A stretch of 64,000 nt of DNA from Macrostomum hystrix (Eukaryota > Platyhelminthes > Macrostomidae). Under the pieces are notes generated by a model, which searched no databases, was not told the origin of the DNA, and was given only the letters and a program-made list of their open reading frames with translations. This document shows, piece after piece, positions 35,697 through 48,800 of the stretch. The stretch lies in the NCBI GenBank assembly GCA_950097015.1, contig CATNEN010000026.1:434001-498000 (forward strand), read 5' to 3'. Positions within the stretch are counted from its first letter, which is position 1, and every line of letters starts with the position of its first letter. The position numbers and the translations under genes are program-made.

Positions 35697-36622
35697 TCCA
35701 ATCCTCATAATTCCCCATCCATAAAATATGCCATCCATAAAATGTCCCATCCATAAAATATCCCATCCATAAAATATCCCATCCATAAAGTATCCCATCC
35801 ATAAAATGTCCCATCCATAAAATGTCCCATCCATAAAATGCCCCATCCATAAAATGTCCCATCCATAAAATATCCCATCCATAAAATGTCCCATCCAGAA
35901 AATGTTCCATCCATAAAATGTCCCATCCATAAAATGTCCCATCCATAAAATGTCCCACCCGTAGAATGTCCCATCCATAAAATGTCCCACCCGTAGAATG
36001 TCCCATCCATAAAATGTCCCACCCGTAGAATGTCCCATCCATAAAATGTCCCACCCGTAGAATGTCCCATCCATAAAATATCCCATCCATAAAATGTCCC
36101 ATCCATAAAATGTCCCATCCATAAAATGTCCCATCCATAAAATGTCCCATCCATAAAATGTCCCACCCGTAGAATGTCCCATCCATAAAATGTCCCACCC
36201 GTAGAATGTCCCATCCATAAAATGTCCCACCCGTAGAATGTCCCATCCATAAAATGTCCCACCCGTAGAATGTCCCATCCATAAAATATCCCATCCATAA
36301 AATGTCCCATCCATAAAATGTCCCATCCATAAAATGTCCCATCCATAAAATGTCCCATCCATAAAATATCCCACCCGTAGAATGTCCCATCCATAAAATG
36401 TCCCATCCATAAAATGTCCCATCCGTAAAATATCCCACCCGTAGAATGTCCCATCCATAAAATGTCCCACCCGTAGAATGTCCCATCCATAAAATATCCC
36501 ATCCATAAAATGTCCCATCCATAAAATGTCCCGTCCATAAAATGTCCCATCCATAAAATGTCCCATCCATAAAATGTCCCATCCATAAAATGTCCCATCC
36601 ATAAAATGTCCCGTCCATAAAA
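35697..36622. repeat. Minisatellite, 16-bp unit
   Basis: About 58 copies of cccatccataaaatgt, with a cccacccgtagaatgt variant interspersed in pairs and a tatc/tgtc change. The 16-bp period keeps all three minus frames open for about 300 codons, so these frames are not genes. Confidence 0.97.
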
Positions 36623-37560
36623 TTAACATGCTTAAAATTGTTCAAATGTTCAAAATATCCTTTGTTTTTGTCAAATATTATTGAAAAATGTTCAGCATTC
36701 GAAGTACAAACTAATCAATATTGCACTCTGAACATAAAATCAAAGACAGACACCGCCATGCATTTTGCTATCTGTCACCCTTCTTCAAATTTTCGCCTCC
36801 TTAAAATGCCGAAACACTCGCTTCCCAACAACTGTCATAAATCTGGCTTTTAGTGGCAACCCATAGTCAAACAATCCATTTTATCGCCCCCCCAAGCAAA
36901 CTTAAAAAGAAACGTACAAATGGACAAAAATATAAAACTGTTCTGACGAAAGCCAAGGCTTCGAGGCAACCCTTAAAAACATTACCCCGCCCAGTCATGA
37001 AAGGGGCCATAAAAAAAGAAGATGGATTGAAAACCATATTTGTCTTCAGCATAATTGTTAAACGGCCCTTTTTAGGACGTCAGGATTTGCTTGGTGATCC
37101 GAAAAACTTCCGTCCCTCCCTCCCGCCGGTGTCTTGTCATTAAAACAAACCTAACCCGGCAGGGTACCGCGCCCGCCTAAGTTCATTAGAATATTACGCA
37201 ATCGGAATGAGCACTTAACTCTGGGAGCTACTTGAAAGAGTTTTTTTGAGTCTGACTCACCAACTGCTGAGATGACAGGTCTTTGACTAACGACTGTCTC
37301 TAGCTATCTTATTCTCGGGATTCGCAAATTCTGGCAAAAGGGATTTCGCTTCGTTGCACATCTTGGGAAGCTATCTCTCTCCCCGGCGCTGTTTATCTTC
37401 TGAATCGTTTTGCTTTCATTTTAACTCATCAGAGTCCAGTTGTGTAAGTTTCAATTCTTGCAAAGCCAATATTAAAAGCATTTTCTCGGACTCTTCATCG
37501 GCGAAATTATTGTAGAATAAAGTTTAAGTCTCTCTCTCTTAAGACGATTTTGTCTAATTA
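36623..37560. other. Spacer without a recognised gene
   Basis: Frames up to 96 codons near 36.85-37.14 kb show no family resemblance. Nothing else seen. Confidence 0.4.
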
Positions 37561-38335
37561 CCGATGTCAGTCTCAGTAACGATTTAAGTCACTAACTAAC
37601 GATTTCAGTTTATAAATAACGATTTCAGTCTCTAAGTAACGCAGGGGTAGGCAAACTTATTTGCTGGCGGGCCAAAGAGAGAGCCTAAAAGACGACAGCG
37701 GGCCGCATTTACTGTTTAAATATGAGATAGGGGAGAGATGAGACACGGGAGAGATGAGACACGGGAGAGATTAGACACAGGAAAGATGGGACACGAGAGA
37801 GATGAGACACGGGAGAGATTAGACACGGGAGAGATGAGACACGGGAGAGATTAGACACGGGAGAGATGAGACACGGGAGAGATTAGACACGAGAGAGATT
37901 AGACACGGGAGAGATTAGACACGGGAGAGATTAGACACCGGAGAGATGAGACACGGGAGAGATGAGACACAGGAGAGATTAGACACGGGAGAGATTAGAC
38001 ACGGGAGAAATTAGACACGGGAGAGATTAGATACGGGAGAGATTAGACACGAGAGAGATTAGACACAGGAGAGATTAGATACGGGAGAGATGAGACGCGA
38101 GAGAGATGAAACAGGACACTGTAGATGTCAGAAGAGGCAACGGGCCGGATTTGGGAGCTTCGAGGGCCGCATCTGGCCCGCGGGCCGGAGTTTGCCGACC
38201 CCTGAAGTAACGATTTAAGTCTCTAACTAACGATTTCAGTTTATAAATAACGATTTCAGTCTCTAAGTAACGATTAAAGTCTCTGATTAACGGTTTCAGT
38301 CTCTCATTAACGATTTCAGAGTATAATGAACGAGC
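37561..38335. repeat. 20-bp minisatellite split by a hAT insertion
   Basis: Units of the type cgatttcagtctctaagtaa occur at 37561-37641 and resume at 38205-38335 with the same order of variants. The intervening 563 bp is the hAT element. Confidence 0.85.
37642..38204. mobile_element. hAT-type MITE carrying an internal 16-bp minisatellite
   Basis: The left end starts caggggtaggcaaactt and the right end is the inverted ggagtttgccgacccctg; both match the widespread hAT terminal pattern CAGGGGTCGGCAAACT with adjacent GGCCCGCGGGCC-type sequence. An exact 8-bp duplication, aagtaacg, flanks it (37634-37641 and 38205-38212), the length expected for hAT. The interior (37725-38110) is about 24 units of gagacacgggagagat with ttagac/tgagac variants. 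No transposase is present. The same core and 16-bp repeat occur near 25.2 kb, and the complement of the repeat forms the array at 56.5 kb. Confidence 0.88.
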
Positions 38336-39830
38336 CCATTTTTAACGTTAAAGCTCTAGTCCCGTTCCCTTTGTCGTTTCCCATCTAGCAGATGGTCCTC
38401 TTTGTCGTTTCTCTTTTTTGCAGGTAGGACAGTCTATAGTTAACGTGTTCCCTTTGTCCTTCTTATCAGCTGTTACGATTTACTAACATCCGAATTTGGA
38501 GTTTGCAAGAATGTTTTCAAATTCTCACGAGAAGAAAGTTTATTTTTGCTTAGATAATTATTAAGGTAACCGCGTCAACATTGGCCTTGATAAATCTTTC
38601 ACTTATCTTGCCGATGTGAGCACTCCAATACTCAAAGTTAGGGGATTTTTCAGACAACTTCCATATCGCCTCTAGGCTTGTTCACCTTCGCCGTCTCCTT
38701 GCCCGACGACTCTTCAAAAATGTCAGCTCATCAGAGATCCCTCCCCGCGGTCAGACGCCATGTCCCGAAATCCTTAGCAGTTGGGAATTATTAAGATCGG
38801 ATAGGAGCAGATTTAGCATGCGCGGTTCTGTCCTCGCATTCTCGCCTTCTCGCCCTCTCGCCCTCCCATCAAGTCGGCCCTCGACCCAGGCCGAGCCCTG
38901 TTTTCCATCCCGCACAAAGTCGTGGATTGACAAGAAAATTTTTTTTTAACTTCGTCGCGGTTGGGATTAATGCCGCTGTGTGAGGACTCAGCTGCCCTTG
39001 TCTTGTCGAGCTCACACGCTGTGTAACACCCCATACATGCGCACTTCTTTGTGAGTCTCAGGGGCCCCTTAATTCTCCCCTTTACTCTCTTCCCCATTCG
39101 TCGCCAACTCAATCCGAATATTCTCTTGTCAGTTATCTTCGAATTGAGCGGGCCATCACCTACTGATCAGGCAGAAAATCACTGCAAGTCATCGTCTTTT
39201 GATACAAGTAAGATGGGAGGATCAAGGATTTGCATCCTCGCCGCCTCGGAAACAATTGCAATCCCCTAATCTGACAGCTTCTTGACAGCAGATTCCGAAT
39301 TGTCCGTCAATCCTGCTTTGAATCGGGCGGCAGAGATTCTAGTCGCCATGCAAACTGGATTAATAGAGGTTTCTGATTATCCCGTCGTGCTTCTACCCAG
39401 CCTGAGCTTGCATGCCACGCCCTTGGCGCATTTTTTCTCTCTCCTAGAGGAGACGCGAGTGAGCTGCTGCCGGAGTGGTAGTGGTAGACCCCAAGGTAAA
39501 GGTGTGAAGTCGCTCTGCTCTGCTCAAGTTTCTCAGCATCCGTTATGGCTCGCAGCTGGCAGCGCGTTAACGGAAGTGGGTCCAATTTTAGTTTATTTTC
39601 CGTTAAAATTGCCTCACTAAAAGCGCACCTGTTAGCCATGCCACAGCGATTCACGACCCGTGCAGTTCTGTCACGGAAGGCTGGCGAAAATATGGGGGGA
39701 AATGTCTGAAAAATGATGAAATATTGCGCCCAAACCACATATTCTTACTGGCTGAAGCAAAAGTCTTCTTCAGCCCAGACTCAGTGGGTAAAAAATATCT
39801 AATGAGTATATACATGGTATACACTAACTA
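38336..39830. other. Spacer without a recognised gene
   Basis: Contains a ctcgccct-rich stretch at 38835-38870 and overlapping frames up to 143 codons at 39.3-39.7 kb on both strands. No family resemblance, so none is annotated as a gene. Confidence 0.35.
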
Positions 39831-39835
39831 TATAC

Positions 39836-40515
39836 TAACTAACCGTAGACTATTTACAAAGACTAACTAAGCATAGACTATATACAAAGACTAACTAACC
39901 GAAGACTATATACAAAGCTAACTAAGCATAGACTATATACAAAGACTAACTAACCGTAGACTATATACAAAGACTAACTAACCATAGACTATATACAAAG
40001 ACTAACTGACCGTAGACTATATAAAAAGACTAACTAACCATAGACTATATACAAAGCTAACTAAGCATAGACTATTTACAAAGACTAACTAACCATAGAC
40101 TATATACAAAGACAAACTAACCGTAGACTATATACAAAGACTAACTAACCATAGACTATATACAAAGACAAACTAACCGTAGACTATATACAAAGACTAA
40201 CTAACCATAGACTATTTACAAAGACTAACTAACCGAAGACTATATACAAAGCTAACTAAGCATAGACTATTTACAAAGACTAACTAATCATAGACTATAT
40301 ACAAAGACTAACTAACCGTAGACTATATAAAAAGACTAACTAACCATAGGCTATATACAAAGCTAACTAAGCATAGACTATTTACAAAGACTAACTAACC
40401 GAAGACTATATACAAAGACTAACTAACCATAGACTATATACAAAGACTAACTAACCGAAGACTATATACAAAGCTAACTAAGCATAGACTATTTACAAAG
40501 ACTAACCATAGGCTA
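39836..40515. repeat. Minisatellite, 28-bp unit
   Basis: About 24 copies of a unit containing gactaactaaccatagacta and tatacaaa, with shorter gctaactaagc variants at fairly regular intervals. Confidence 0.95.
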
Positions 40516-41399
40516 ACCATAAACTTTCCATGTTGAAAATTTATCAAATCTAAGAAATATGACCCTCACAAGTTACACGCTTATCCCTCTCGCCCTCCTT
40601 AGCTCCCCTAATCAGGCTGCCATTGTGGCACACTTCCTTGCGGCCCTGCGAAGCGTATTAACTAAGACCGAAGCGAAAATCTGATCAATCTATGCGAGAC
40701 AGAGAAACAGCCAACTAGAGAGAAATCTGATAAGTACCGAGCTTCAAGACAAAGTCCGCATTTGTAAGACTTCCACCCTCTAACGATGCCAGAGCGTCGG
40801 CGGGTGCGGGTCCCGGCCGGCGAGTGTGTTTTATCCTTGGTCACAAACTTTCTCAAATGCTCATTATCAGACACGCCCAACTTAAAAGAAAGAACATATC
40901 TATTCCACAAGCCAGTGTGCAATTCTCAATCACCGACAGCTTCTAAGGGGATTAGAGGGCTAGTTTTTACAGGACTGGATTTCGATGCTTCTGTGTGTGT
41001 GCTTTTGTGTGCTTCCTCAAACTGCCGGACAGTATAATGCCGAATCGCTCTATTAGATCTTCTTAATCATTGCTTGGACTGTCTGTCGGATTAGTTACTC
41101 AATCTGAAAATGTGTTGTCAAGCTTAGATTTTCAGTTCCTTTACCGGTCCGATTTTATAATTAGTGTCATAGTAAGTGTTCTCTTTTATCAACCCTTATA
41201 TGTACCTGATTATCCTTCTGATGCTTAGGGTAGAAGTAAAAGTAACATAGTTTTCTTAAACTAATATTTTTATTATAAAAATGGCAGTTCTGGTCAAACT
41301 TAGCAAAAATGATTCATAGATTCACCTCGTCCTTCTTCAAATGTCTTTTAATTCACTTTCCTTTCACTCTCTATTTCTTCCTTCTCCCTAAACCCCTTC
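40516..41399. other. Spacer without a recognised gene
   Basis: A GC-rich patch at 40785-40830 lies in AT-rich DNA. No coding or RNA feature could be supported. Confidence 0.35.
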
Positions 41400-41905
41400 C
41401 CTCCGCCTCACTTCCCTCACCTCCCTTCCCTCACCTCCCATTCTCTACCTCCCTTCCTCCACCTCCCTACCTCCACCTCCCTTCCCCCCACCTCCCTTCC
41501 TCCACCTCCCTTCCTCCACCTCCATTCCTCCACCTCCCTTCCTCCACCTACCTTCCTCCAACTCTCTTCTTCTACCCCCTTCCTCCACCTCCCTTCCTCT
41601 ACCCCCTTCTTCCACCTCTCTTCTTCTACCCCTTCCTCCACCTCCCTTCCTCCACCTCCCTTCCTCCACCTCCCTTCCTCCACCTACCTTCCTCCAACTC
41701 TCTTCTTCTACCCCCTTCCTCCACCTCCCTTCCTCTACCCCCTTCTTCCACCTCTCTTCTTCTACCCCTTCCTCCACCTCCCTACCTCCACCTCCCTTCC
41801 TCCACCTCCCTTCCTCCACCTCCCTTCCTCTACCCCCTTCTTCCACCTCTCTTCTTCTACCCCCTTCTTCCATCCTCTTCCTCCACGTCCCTTCCCCCAT
41901 CCCAG
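41400..41905. repeat. Polypyrimidine minisatellite, 15-bp unit
   Basis: Copies of cctcccttcctccac with tctacccc and tctcttct variants. The + strand is almost pure C/T for about 500 bp, and a block of roughly 120-150 bp recurs (41555-41640 resembles 41695-41780). Confidence 0.95.
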
Positions 41906-42640
41906 TATCTCACTCCCAAATCTTTAATTTAGTTGCTGTTCCTTTCTGACATTGTGTGTACCGTTAATGGGTACACTATTTGACATTATGATGTAGTTTA
42001 TTGTTACAATACAAACGGTAATCTTTTGTGATGAATGAGAATACGAGGTAAATTTCCATTCTAATTCTTTCATTTCTTACTTACTGGAGTGCATTCAAAA
42101 GCAGGCAAATATTCTACAAAATAGGACTATTTATAAATACAAAAAATCCTAAAAACACCTCTATTCATTTCATGGAATTATGGAACATATGCACAGCTAT
42201 GTAGTAACCATTTTTAGGTATTAGAAATCAGAATATACTCAAGTAGTAATCCTTCTGTAATGAATTACTTTGAGCCTGATTTGTAAATGTACTTTCTTAT
42301 CAGATCCCAGACTACAGTGCCAAAAATAATGACATACTTAAATTTAAAATTTACTTTTCTGTTGCAAAATTTCATTTTCTAGTGGGAGTAATTGAGACTG
42401 ATGAGCGAGATAAATTTAAACTTGTTGGAGTGTATTGAAATCGTTTTGCACTTTTCTCGCAAGTTAGAATCGCATGTGTTGCATAGCAACGCGCGCAGTA
42501 TCCTATAATTGTGGCGGCGCACTTGATGCTGGAATACTGCGAGCGTGCCTTACTGAACGAATATTCGATGTGCTACACACTAGTTTCTATAATGCATCAA
42601 ATATTCTATGGAATGAAAGAGAGAATCACGAATCACGAAT
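41906..42640. other. AT-rich spacer left of the 24-bp array
   Basis: No gene recognised. If the tail exon near 34 kb is right, this is intronic for the protocadherin. Confidence 0.35.
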
Positions 42641-45600
42641 CACGGAGTGACTGGGGGAGTGAATCGTGGAGTGACTGGAGGAGTGAATCACAGAGTGCCT
42701 GGAGGAGTGAATCGTGAAGTGACTGGAGGAGTGAATCGTAGAGTGACTGGAGGAGTGAATCGTGAAGTGACTGGAGGAGTGAATCGTAGAGTGACTGGAG
42801 GAGTGAATCGTGGAGTGACTGGAGGAGTGAATCGTGGAGTGACTGGAGGAGTGAATCGTGAAGTGACTGGAGGAGTGAATCATGGAGTGACTGGAAGAGT
42901 GAATCGTGGAGTGACTGGAGGAGTGAATCGTGGAGTGACTGGAGGAGTGAATCGTGAAGTGACTGGAGGAGTGAATCATGGAGTGCCTGGAGGAGTGAAT
43001 CGTGAAGTGACTGGAGGAGTGAATCGTAGAGTGACTGGAAGAGTGAATCGTGGAGTGCCTGGAGGAGTGAATCGTGGAGTGACTGGAGGAGTGAATCGTG
43101 GAGTGACTGGAGGAGTGAATCGTGGAGTGACTGGAGGAGTGAATCGTGGAGTGACTGGAAGAGTGAATCGTGGAGTGACTGGAGGAGTGAATCGTGGAGT
43201 GACTGGAGGAGTGAATCGTGAAGTGACTGGAGGAGTGAATCATGGAGTGCCTGGAGGAGTGAATCGTGAAGTGACTGGAGGAGTGAATCGTAGAGTGACT
43301 GGAAGAGTGAATCGTGGAGTGCCTGGAGGAGTGAATCGTGGAGTGACTGGAGGAGTGAATCGTGGAGTGACTGGAGGAGTGAATCGTGGAGTGACTGGAG
43401 GAGTGAATCGTGGAGTGACTGGAGGAGTGAATCGTGAAGTGACTGGAGGAGTGAATCATGGAGTGACTGGAAGAGTGAATCGTGGAGTGACTGGAGGAGT
43501 GAATCGTGAAGTGACTGGAGGAGTGAATCATGGAGTGCCTGGAGGAGTGAATCGTGGAGTGACTGGAGGAGTGAATCATGGAGTGCCTGGAGGAGTGAAT
43601 CATGGAGTGCCTGGAGGAGTGAATCATGGAGTGCCTGGAGGAGTGAATCATGGAGTGCCTGGAGGAGTGAATCATGGAGTGCCTGGAGGAGTGAATCATG
43701 GAGTGCCTGGAGGAGTGAATCGTGAAGTGACTGGAGGAGTGAATCATGGAGTGCCTGGAGGAGTGAATCGTGGAGTGACTGGAGGAGTGAATCATGGAGT
43801 GACTGGAAGAGTGAATCGTGAAGTGACTGGAGGAGTGAATCGTGGAGTGACTGGAGGAGTGAATCATGGAGTGACTGGAAGAGTGAATCGTGGAGTGACT
43901 GGAGGAGTGAATCATGGAGTGCCTGGAGGAGTGAATCGTGAATTGCCTGGAGGAGTGAATCGTGAAGTGACTGGAGGAGTGAATCGTGAAGTGACTGGAG
44001 GAGTGAATCGTGAAGTGACTGGAGGAGTGAATCGTAGAGTGACTGGAAGAGTGAATCGTGGAGTGCCTGGAGGAGTGAATCGTGGAGTGACTGGAGGAGT
44101 GAATCGTGGAGTGACTGGAGGAGTGAATCGTGGAGTGACTGGAGGAGTGAATCGTGGAGTGACTGGAAGAGTGAATCGTGGAGTGACTGGAGGAGTGAAT
44201 CGTGGAGTGACTGGAGGAGTGAATCGTGAAGTGACTGGAGGAGTGAATCATGGAGTGCCTGGAGGAGTGAATCGTGAAGTGACTGGAGGAGTGAATCGTA
44301 GAGTGACTGGAAGAGTGAATCGTGGAGTGCCTGGAGGAGTGAATCGTGGAGTGACTGGAGGAGTGAATCGTGGAGTGACTGGAGAAGTGAATCGTGGAGT
44401 GACTGGAGGAGTGAATCGTGGAGTGACTGGAGGAGTGAATCGTGAAGTGACTGGAGGAGTGAATCATGGAGTGACTGGAAGAGTGAATCGTGGAGTGACT
44501 GGAGGAGTGAATCGTGAAGTGACTGGAGGAGTGAATCATGGAGTGCCTGGAGGAGTGAATCGTGGAGTGACTGGAGGAGTGAATCATGGAGTGCCTGGAG
44601 GAGTGAATCATGGAGTGCCTGGAGGAGTGAATCATGGAGTGCCTGGAGGAGTGAATCATGGAGTGCCTGGAGGAGTGAATCATGGAGTGCCTGGAGGAGT
44701 GAATCATGGAGTGCCTGGAGGAGTGAATCGTGAAGTGACTGGAGGAGTGAATCATGGAGTGCCTGGAGGAGTGAATCGTGGAGTGACTGGAGGAGTGAAT
44801 CATGGAGTGACTGGAAGAGTGAATCGTGAAGTGACTGGAGGAGTGAATCGTGGAGTGACTGGAGGAGTGAATCATGGAGTGACTGGAAGAGTGAATCGTG
44901 AAGTGACTGGAGGAGTGAATCGTGGAGTGCCTGGAGGAGTGAATCGTGAAGTGACTGGAGGAGTGAATCGTGGAGTGACTGGAGGAGTGAATCGTGAAGT
45001 GACTGGAGGAGTGAATCGTGGAGTGACTGGAGGAGTGAATCATGGAGTGCCTGGAGGAGTGAATCATGGAGTGCCTGGAGGAGTGAATCATGGAGTGCCT
45101 GGAGGAGTGAATCGTGAAGTGACTGGAGGAGTGAATCGTAGAGTGACTGGAAGAGTGAATCGTGGAGTGCCTGGAGGAGTGAATCGTGGAGTGACTGGAG
45201 GAGTGAATCATGGAGTGCCTGGAGGAGTGAATCGTGAAGTGACTGGAGGAGTGAATCGTGGAGTGCCTGGAGGAGTGAATCGTGAAGTGACTGGAGGAGT
45301 GAATCGTAGAGTGACTGGAAGAGTGAATCGTGGAGTGACTGGAGGAGTGAATCGTGAAGTGACTGGAGGAGTGAATCATGGAGTGCCTGGAGGAGTGAAT
45401 CGTGTAGTGACTGGAGGAGTGAATCGTAGAGTGACTGGAAGAGTGAATCGTGGAGTGCCTGGAGGAGTGAATCGTGGAGTGACTGGAGGAGTGAATCGTG
45501 GAGTGACTGGAGGAGTGAATCGTGGAGTGACTGGAGGAGTGAATCGTGAAGTGACTGGAGGAGTGAATCGTGGAGTGACTGGAGGAGTGAATCGTGAAGT

Positions 45601-45775
45601 GACTGGAGGAGTGAATCATGGAGTGCCTGGAGGAGTGAATCGTGAAGTGACTGGAGGAGTGAATCGTGAAGTGACTGGAGGAGTGAATCGTAGAGTGACT
45701 GGAAGAGTGAATCGTGGAGTGCCTGGAGGAGTGAATCGTAGAGTGACTGGAGGAGTGAATCGTGGAGTGAATCAA
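42640..45775. repeat. Large 24-bp minisatellite with higher-order duplication
   Basis: About 130 copies of ggagtgactggaggagtgaa plus tcgt (24 bp). Variants are tcgt/tcat, gact/gcct, gaag/ggag and gagg/gaag. Because 24 is a multiple of three, frames of 1049 and 1072 codons (minus) and 1062 codons (plus) stay open. It lies just 3' of the protocadherin TM exon on the sense strand, so it is probably intronic. An 870-bp block is repeated at an offset of 1008 bp (42 units). Confidence 0.97.
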
Positions 45776-45855
45776 GTAGTGAGTCGTCGGTTAATTGAAA
45801 AGGATGATAAAATGAACGGATCGAGTGAACACTGACAACTGAGTGAACCACTTAC

Positions 45856-48800
45856 GTCGCCGGGAGAACTTGTAGTCATCATTGGCAGCAGTAGCAGCAG
45901 CAGCAGCAGAGGAGCCGTTGGTTGAAAAGGCCTGCCTCCGCTGCAGTACAAAAAGCAGCACGCAGACCAGCAGCAGCAGCAGCAGGCCTGTCAGAGCTAT
46001 CAGCGCCGTGACCACCGCGGTGCTCAGGGAAGTCTGGATGAACGGCAAATTGCATGAGTGTATCCCTAGTTATCCCTAGTTAACCCAAAATAATCCGTAA
46101 TAATCCCTGTGGTGCCAGGGCACTGAGGTCATATTAGATACCCCGTCTCTCTCTCTCCCTCTCTCTCTTGCTATTGGCTGGCGAGCCACACTCTCTCAAT
46201 TCCCTCTCTCCCTAATGTACATCCCGACTAGTCTGCTTATCTTATTCACATGTGCTTGTAAGTCGCTTGTATTTAAACCAACACACTGGAATTGACGGTA
46301 TGACAATCCCTAGTTATTCCTAGTTATTCCTAGTCATCCCTAGTCATCCCTAGTAATCCCTAGTAATCCCTAATCTTCCTGTCACTCCTCACATAGGATC
46401 GACCGCCTCCACCGCCTCCGCCACCGCCGACACTGTCGAAGCCGCTAGCCAGCTCCTTCGGCGGCACGTCCTCCACTGTCAGGAAAAAAACCACCCCAGC
46501 CTCCAGACTGGGCACGCCGCAGTCGGCCGCCCGCAGCTCCAGACGGTGGCTGCCGAGGTCGCCGGGCGTAGACAGTCGCCTAGCAACCAACAGTCGGCCA
46601 GTGTCGGCCAGTACGCGGAAGGCCGGCGCAGGCGCCGACGCTGCTGACGCGGCCGCCACAGATCGGCCACCGGCATCGCTGCCGAGAGTGTCAACGTTGG
46701 ACAGAATCGTCGTGGCCGGTGGAGTCTGCGCCAGGCTGTAGCGAACTCGAGCATTGTCACCCTCGTCTCGATCCTTGGCAACCGCCTGCAGCACTAGCGA
46801 ATTCGGCAGCTCGTGCATCGACACCGAGTAGTTGCCCCCGGCGAAGGGGAAGATGAACTGCGGCTGGCAGTCGTTGCGGTCCACAATGTGAACGGTGACG
46901 AGGGTGGACGAAGTCAAGCTCGGCATGCCGTGGTCGCGCGCGAAGATGCGGAATGTGTGACTGGCCTTGAAGTGTTTTAGGTTTCGAAGTTTCATTACAG
47001 CTTACCGTCTATTACATATTGAAGGAATGTCACCTTGACTGAATACCTGACTGAGTTCGCCAGTTATCCCCCAGTGACTGACCTGAACCTCCCGATCGAA
47101 GCTGCGCCTGGCCACCACGTGACCGTCCTCGGCCACCTGAAAGTCCTTCTGGTCGCCGCCGTAGAATGTCACCCGACCGCCCTCGTTCAAGTCGGGATCG
47201 GAGCAGTGCACGGGGCCCAGACGAATGCCTGGCGGCCCGTTCTCCTCGACGGAGAAGTCCACACTGGCCGGCAGAACCGGGGCAACGTCGTTGACGTCGC
47301 GAATGTTAATGAAGACTGTGGCGGTGGCCGAGAATTGAAAGTTCGGCCCGTGGTCGTGTGCCACAACTAGCAAGGTGAGGCTGGCCCGACTCTCCCTGTC
47401 CAATGGCTGTGTGAGGCTCAGCAACCCGGTCCCTTTGTCCACTTGAAAGTTCCGCATCTCCGGCACCGACGATAACGACGAGTCTCGCAGGATGAAGTAG
47501 CCGATACGGGCGTTCTCGCCGGCGTCGTTGTCAACAGCGGTGAGGTTGGCCACGGGCCGACCTGTGGGAGTGTCCTCAGGCAGCTCCACATAGACATGTT
47601 TCTGCACGAAGCTGGGCTCGTTATCATTGTCGTCCTCGACCTGGACGGTGAGGCTCTGCCGTGTCTCGAGGCCGCCGCCGTCGACGCAGGCAATCACCAC
47701 CGGGTAGGCGTCCCGGTTCTCCCGGTCTAGATGCATCCGGGTGACGAGCTGGAACAGCTTCAGCCTGGCGTCGTACTCGCTCACCTCGAACTCGGCGTCT
47801 GATCCGGCGTCCAGGCGACAGCGGACGCTACCGTTGACGCCAGCGTCGTCGTCCTTGACAGTGAAAGAGGTGACAACGGTGCCGCGCGGCCGGTTCTCCA
47901 GGACGCCCGGGCGTTGGCTGGAGAGCCCGATGAGCGGCTCGCAGTCGTTGACGTCAAGGATGCGCACGCGGACGGTGGCAACGCTGGTCTTCGCGGCCGG
48001 GACTCCGCCGTCATAGGCGCGCACCTGCGAATGTGGGATCGAGGGGCGGGCTTGTTTTGTAGACAGAAGTTTCATTTTATTAAAAAGTGCCTTCCGCGAG
48101 ATTTTCCTACTCTCTAACTGCTATTTGAGTTGTAATTGAGCACGGATTAAAATGATAACATAGACATGCCTATAGGAGTACACTCTGAGCTATGCTCTCA
48201 GTTGATTAAACTCAGCCCAGATGCATTACATCAAATAACTTTGTCAAAAATTTATCGGCTACGCTGCTCTACCCGAAGAAGCAGACAAGAATAACAACTA
48301 CTATAATTGTTGTTCCAGCTCGTACTCAGGTCAAATAAGTAAGAAAGTTTATTTTGCTCAAAACAGCCAATGGACAAACCTGGAACCGCAGCTCAGCCAG
48401 TTGTTCGCGATCCACCGGCCTCTCCAATGCCACCCGACCGTCCTCCGGCCCGACGCTGACGTACCGACGGACCTCGGCTGGCGAGTTGGCAGCCAGCTGA
48501 TAGCGAACTCGGCCGTTCTCACCGGCGTCGGCGTCGACGGCGCGAACTCGGAGCAGCTCGCGAACAGGCGGCGAGTTCTCAACCAGGTTGACCGTGTAAG
48601 TCTCATTGTCAAACACGGGAAAGCAGTCGTTAGCGTCGGTCACGGCAACGCTCAAATCCAGACGACCGACGCGACGCTGTTCGCCGAAATCCGTAGCGGT
48701 GATTCGCAGCTTGTAGGCCGCCACGCGTTCGCGATCCAGCTCGCCAGCCAAGGTGAGGAACACCTGCGTCTGCGAGTCGCTGTCCACTCGGAACGGACAA

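Noticed and set aside
35622-36645. Three overlapping minus frames of about 300 codons with a 16-residue period
   Set aside because: A 16-bp unit lacking stops in all frames explains them completely.
36853-37143. 96-codon Lys-rich ORF
   Set aside because: Composition reflects A-rich DNA; no splice or homology support.
39282-39738. Overlapping 112- and 143-codon frames on opposite strands
   Set aside because: No family resemblance, low-complexity surroundings and conflicting strands.
42633-45851. Open frames of about 1050-1070 codons on both strands
   Set aside because: They are translations of a stop-free 24-bp tandem repeat, with no start context, domain or exon support; three frames being open at once argues against coding.
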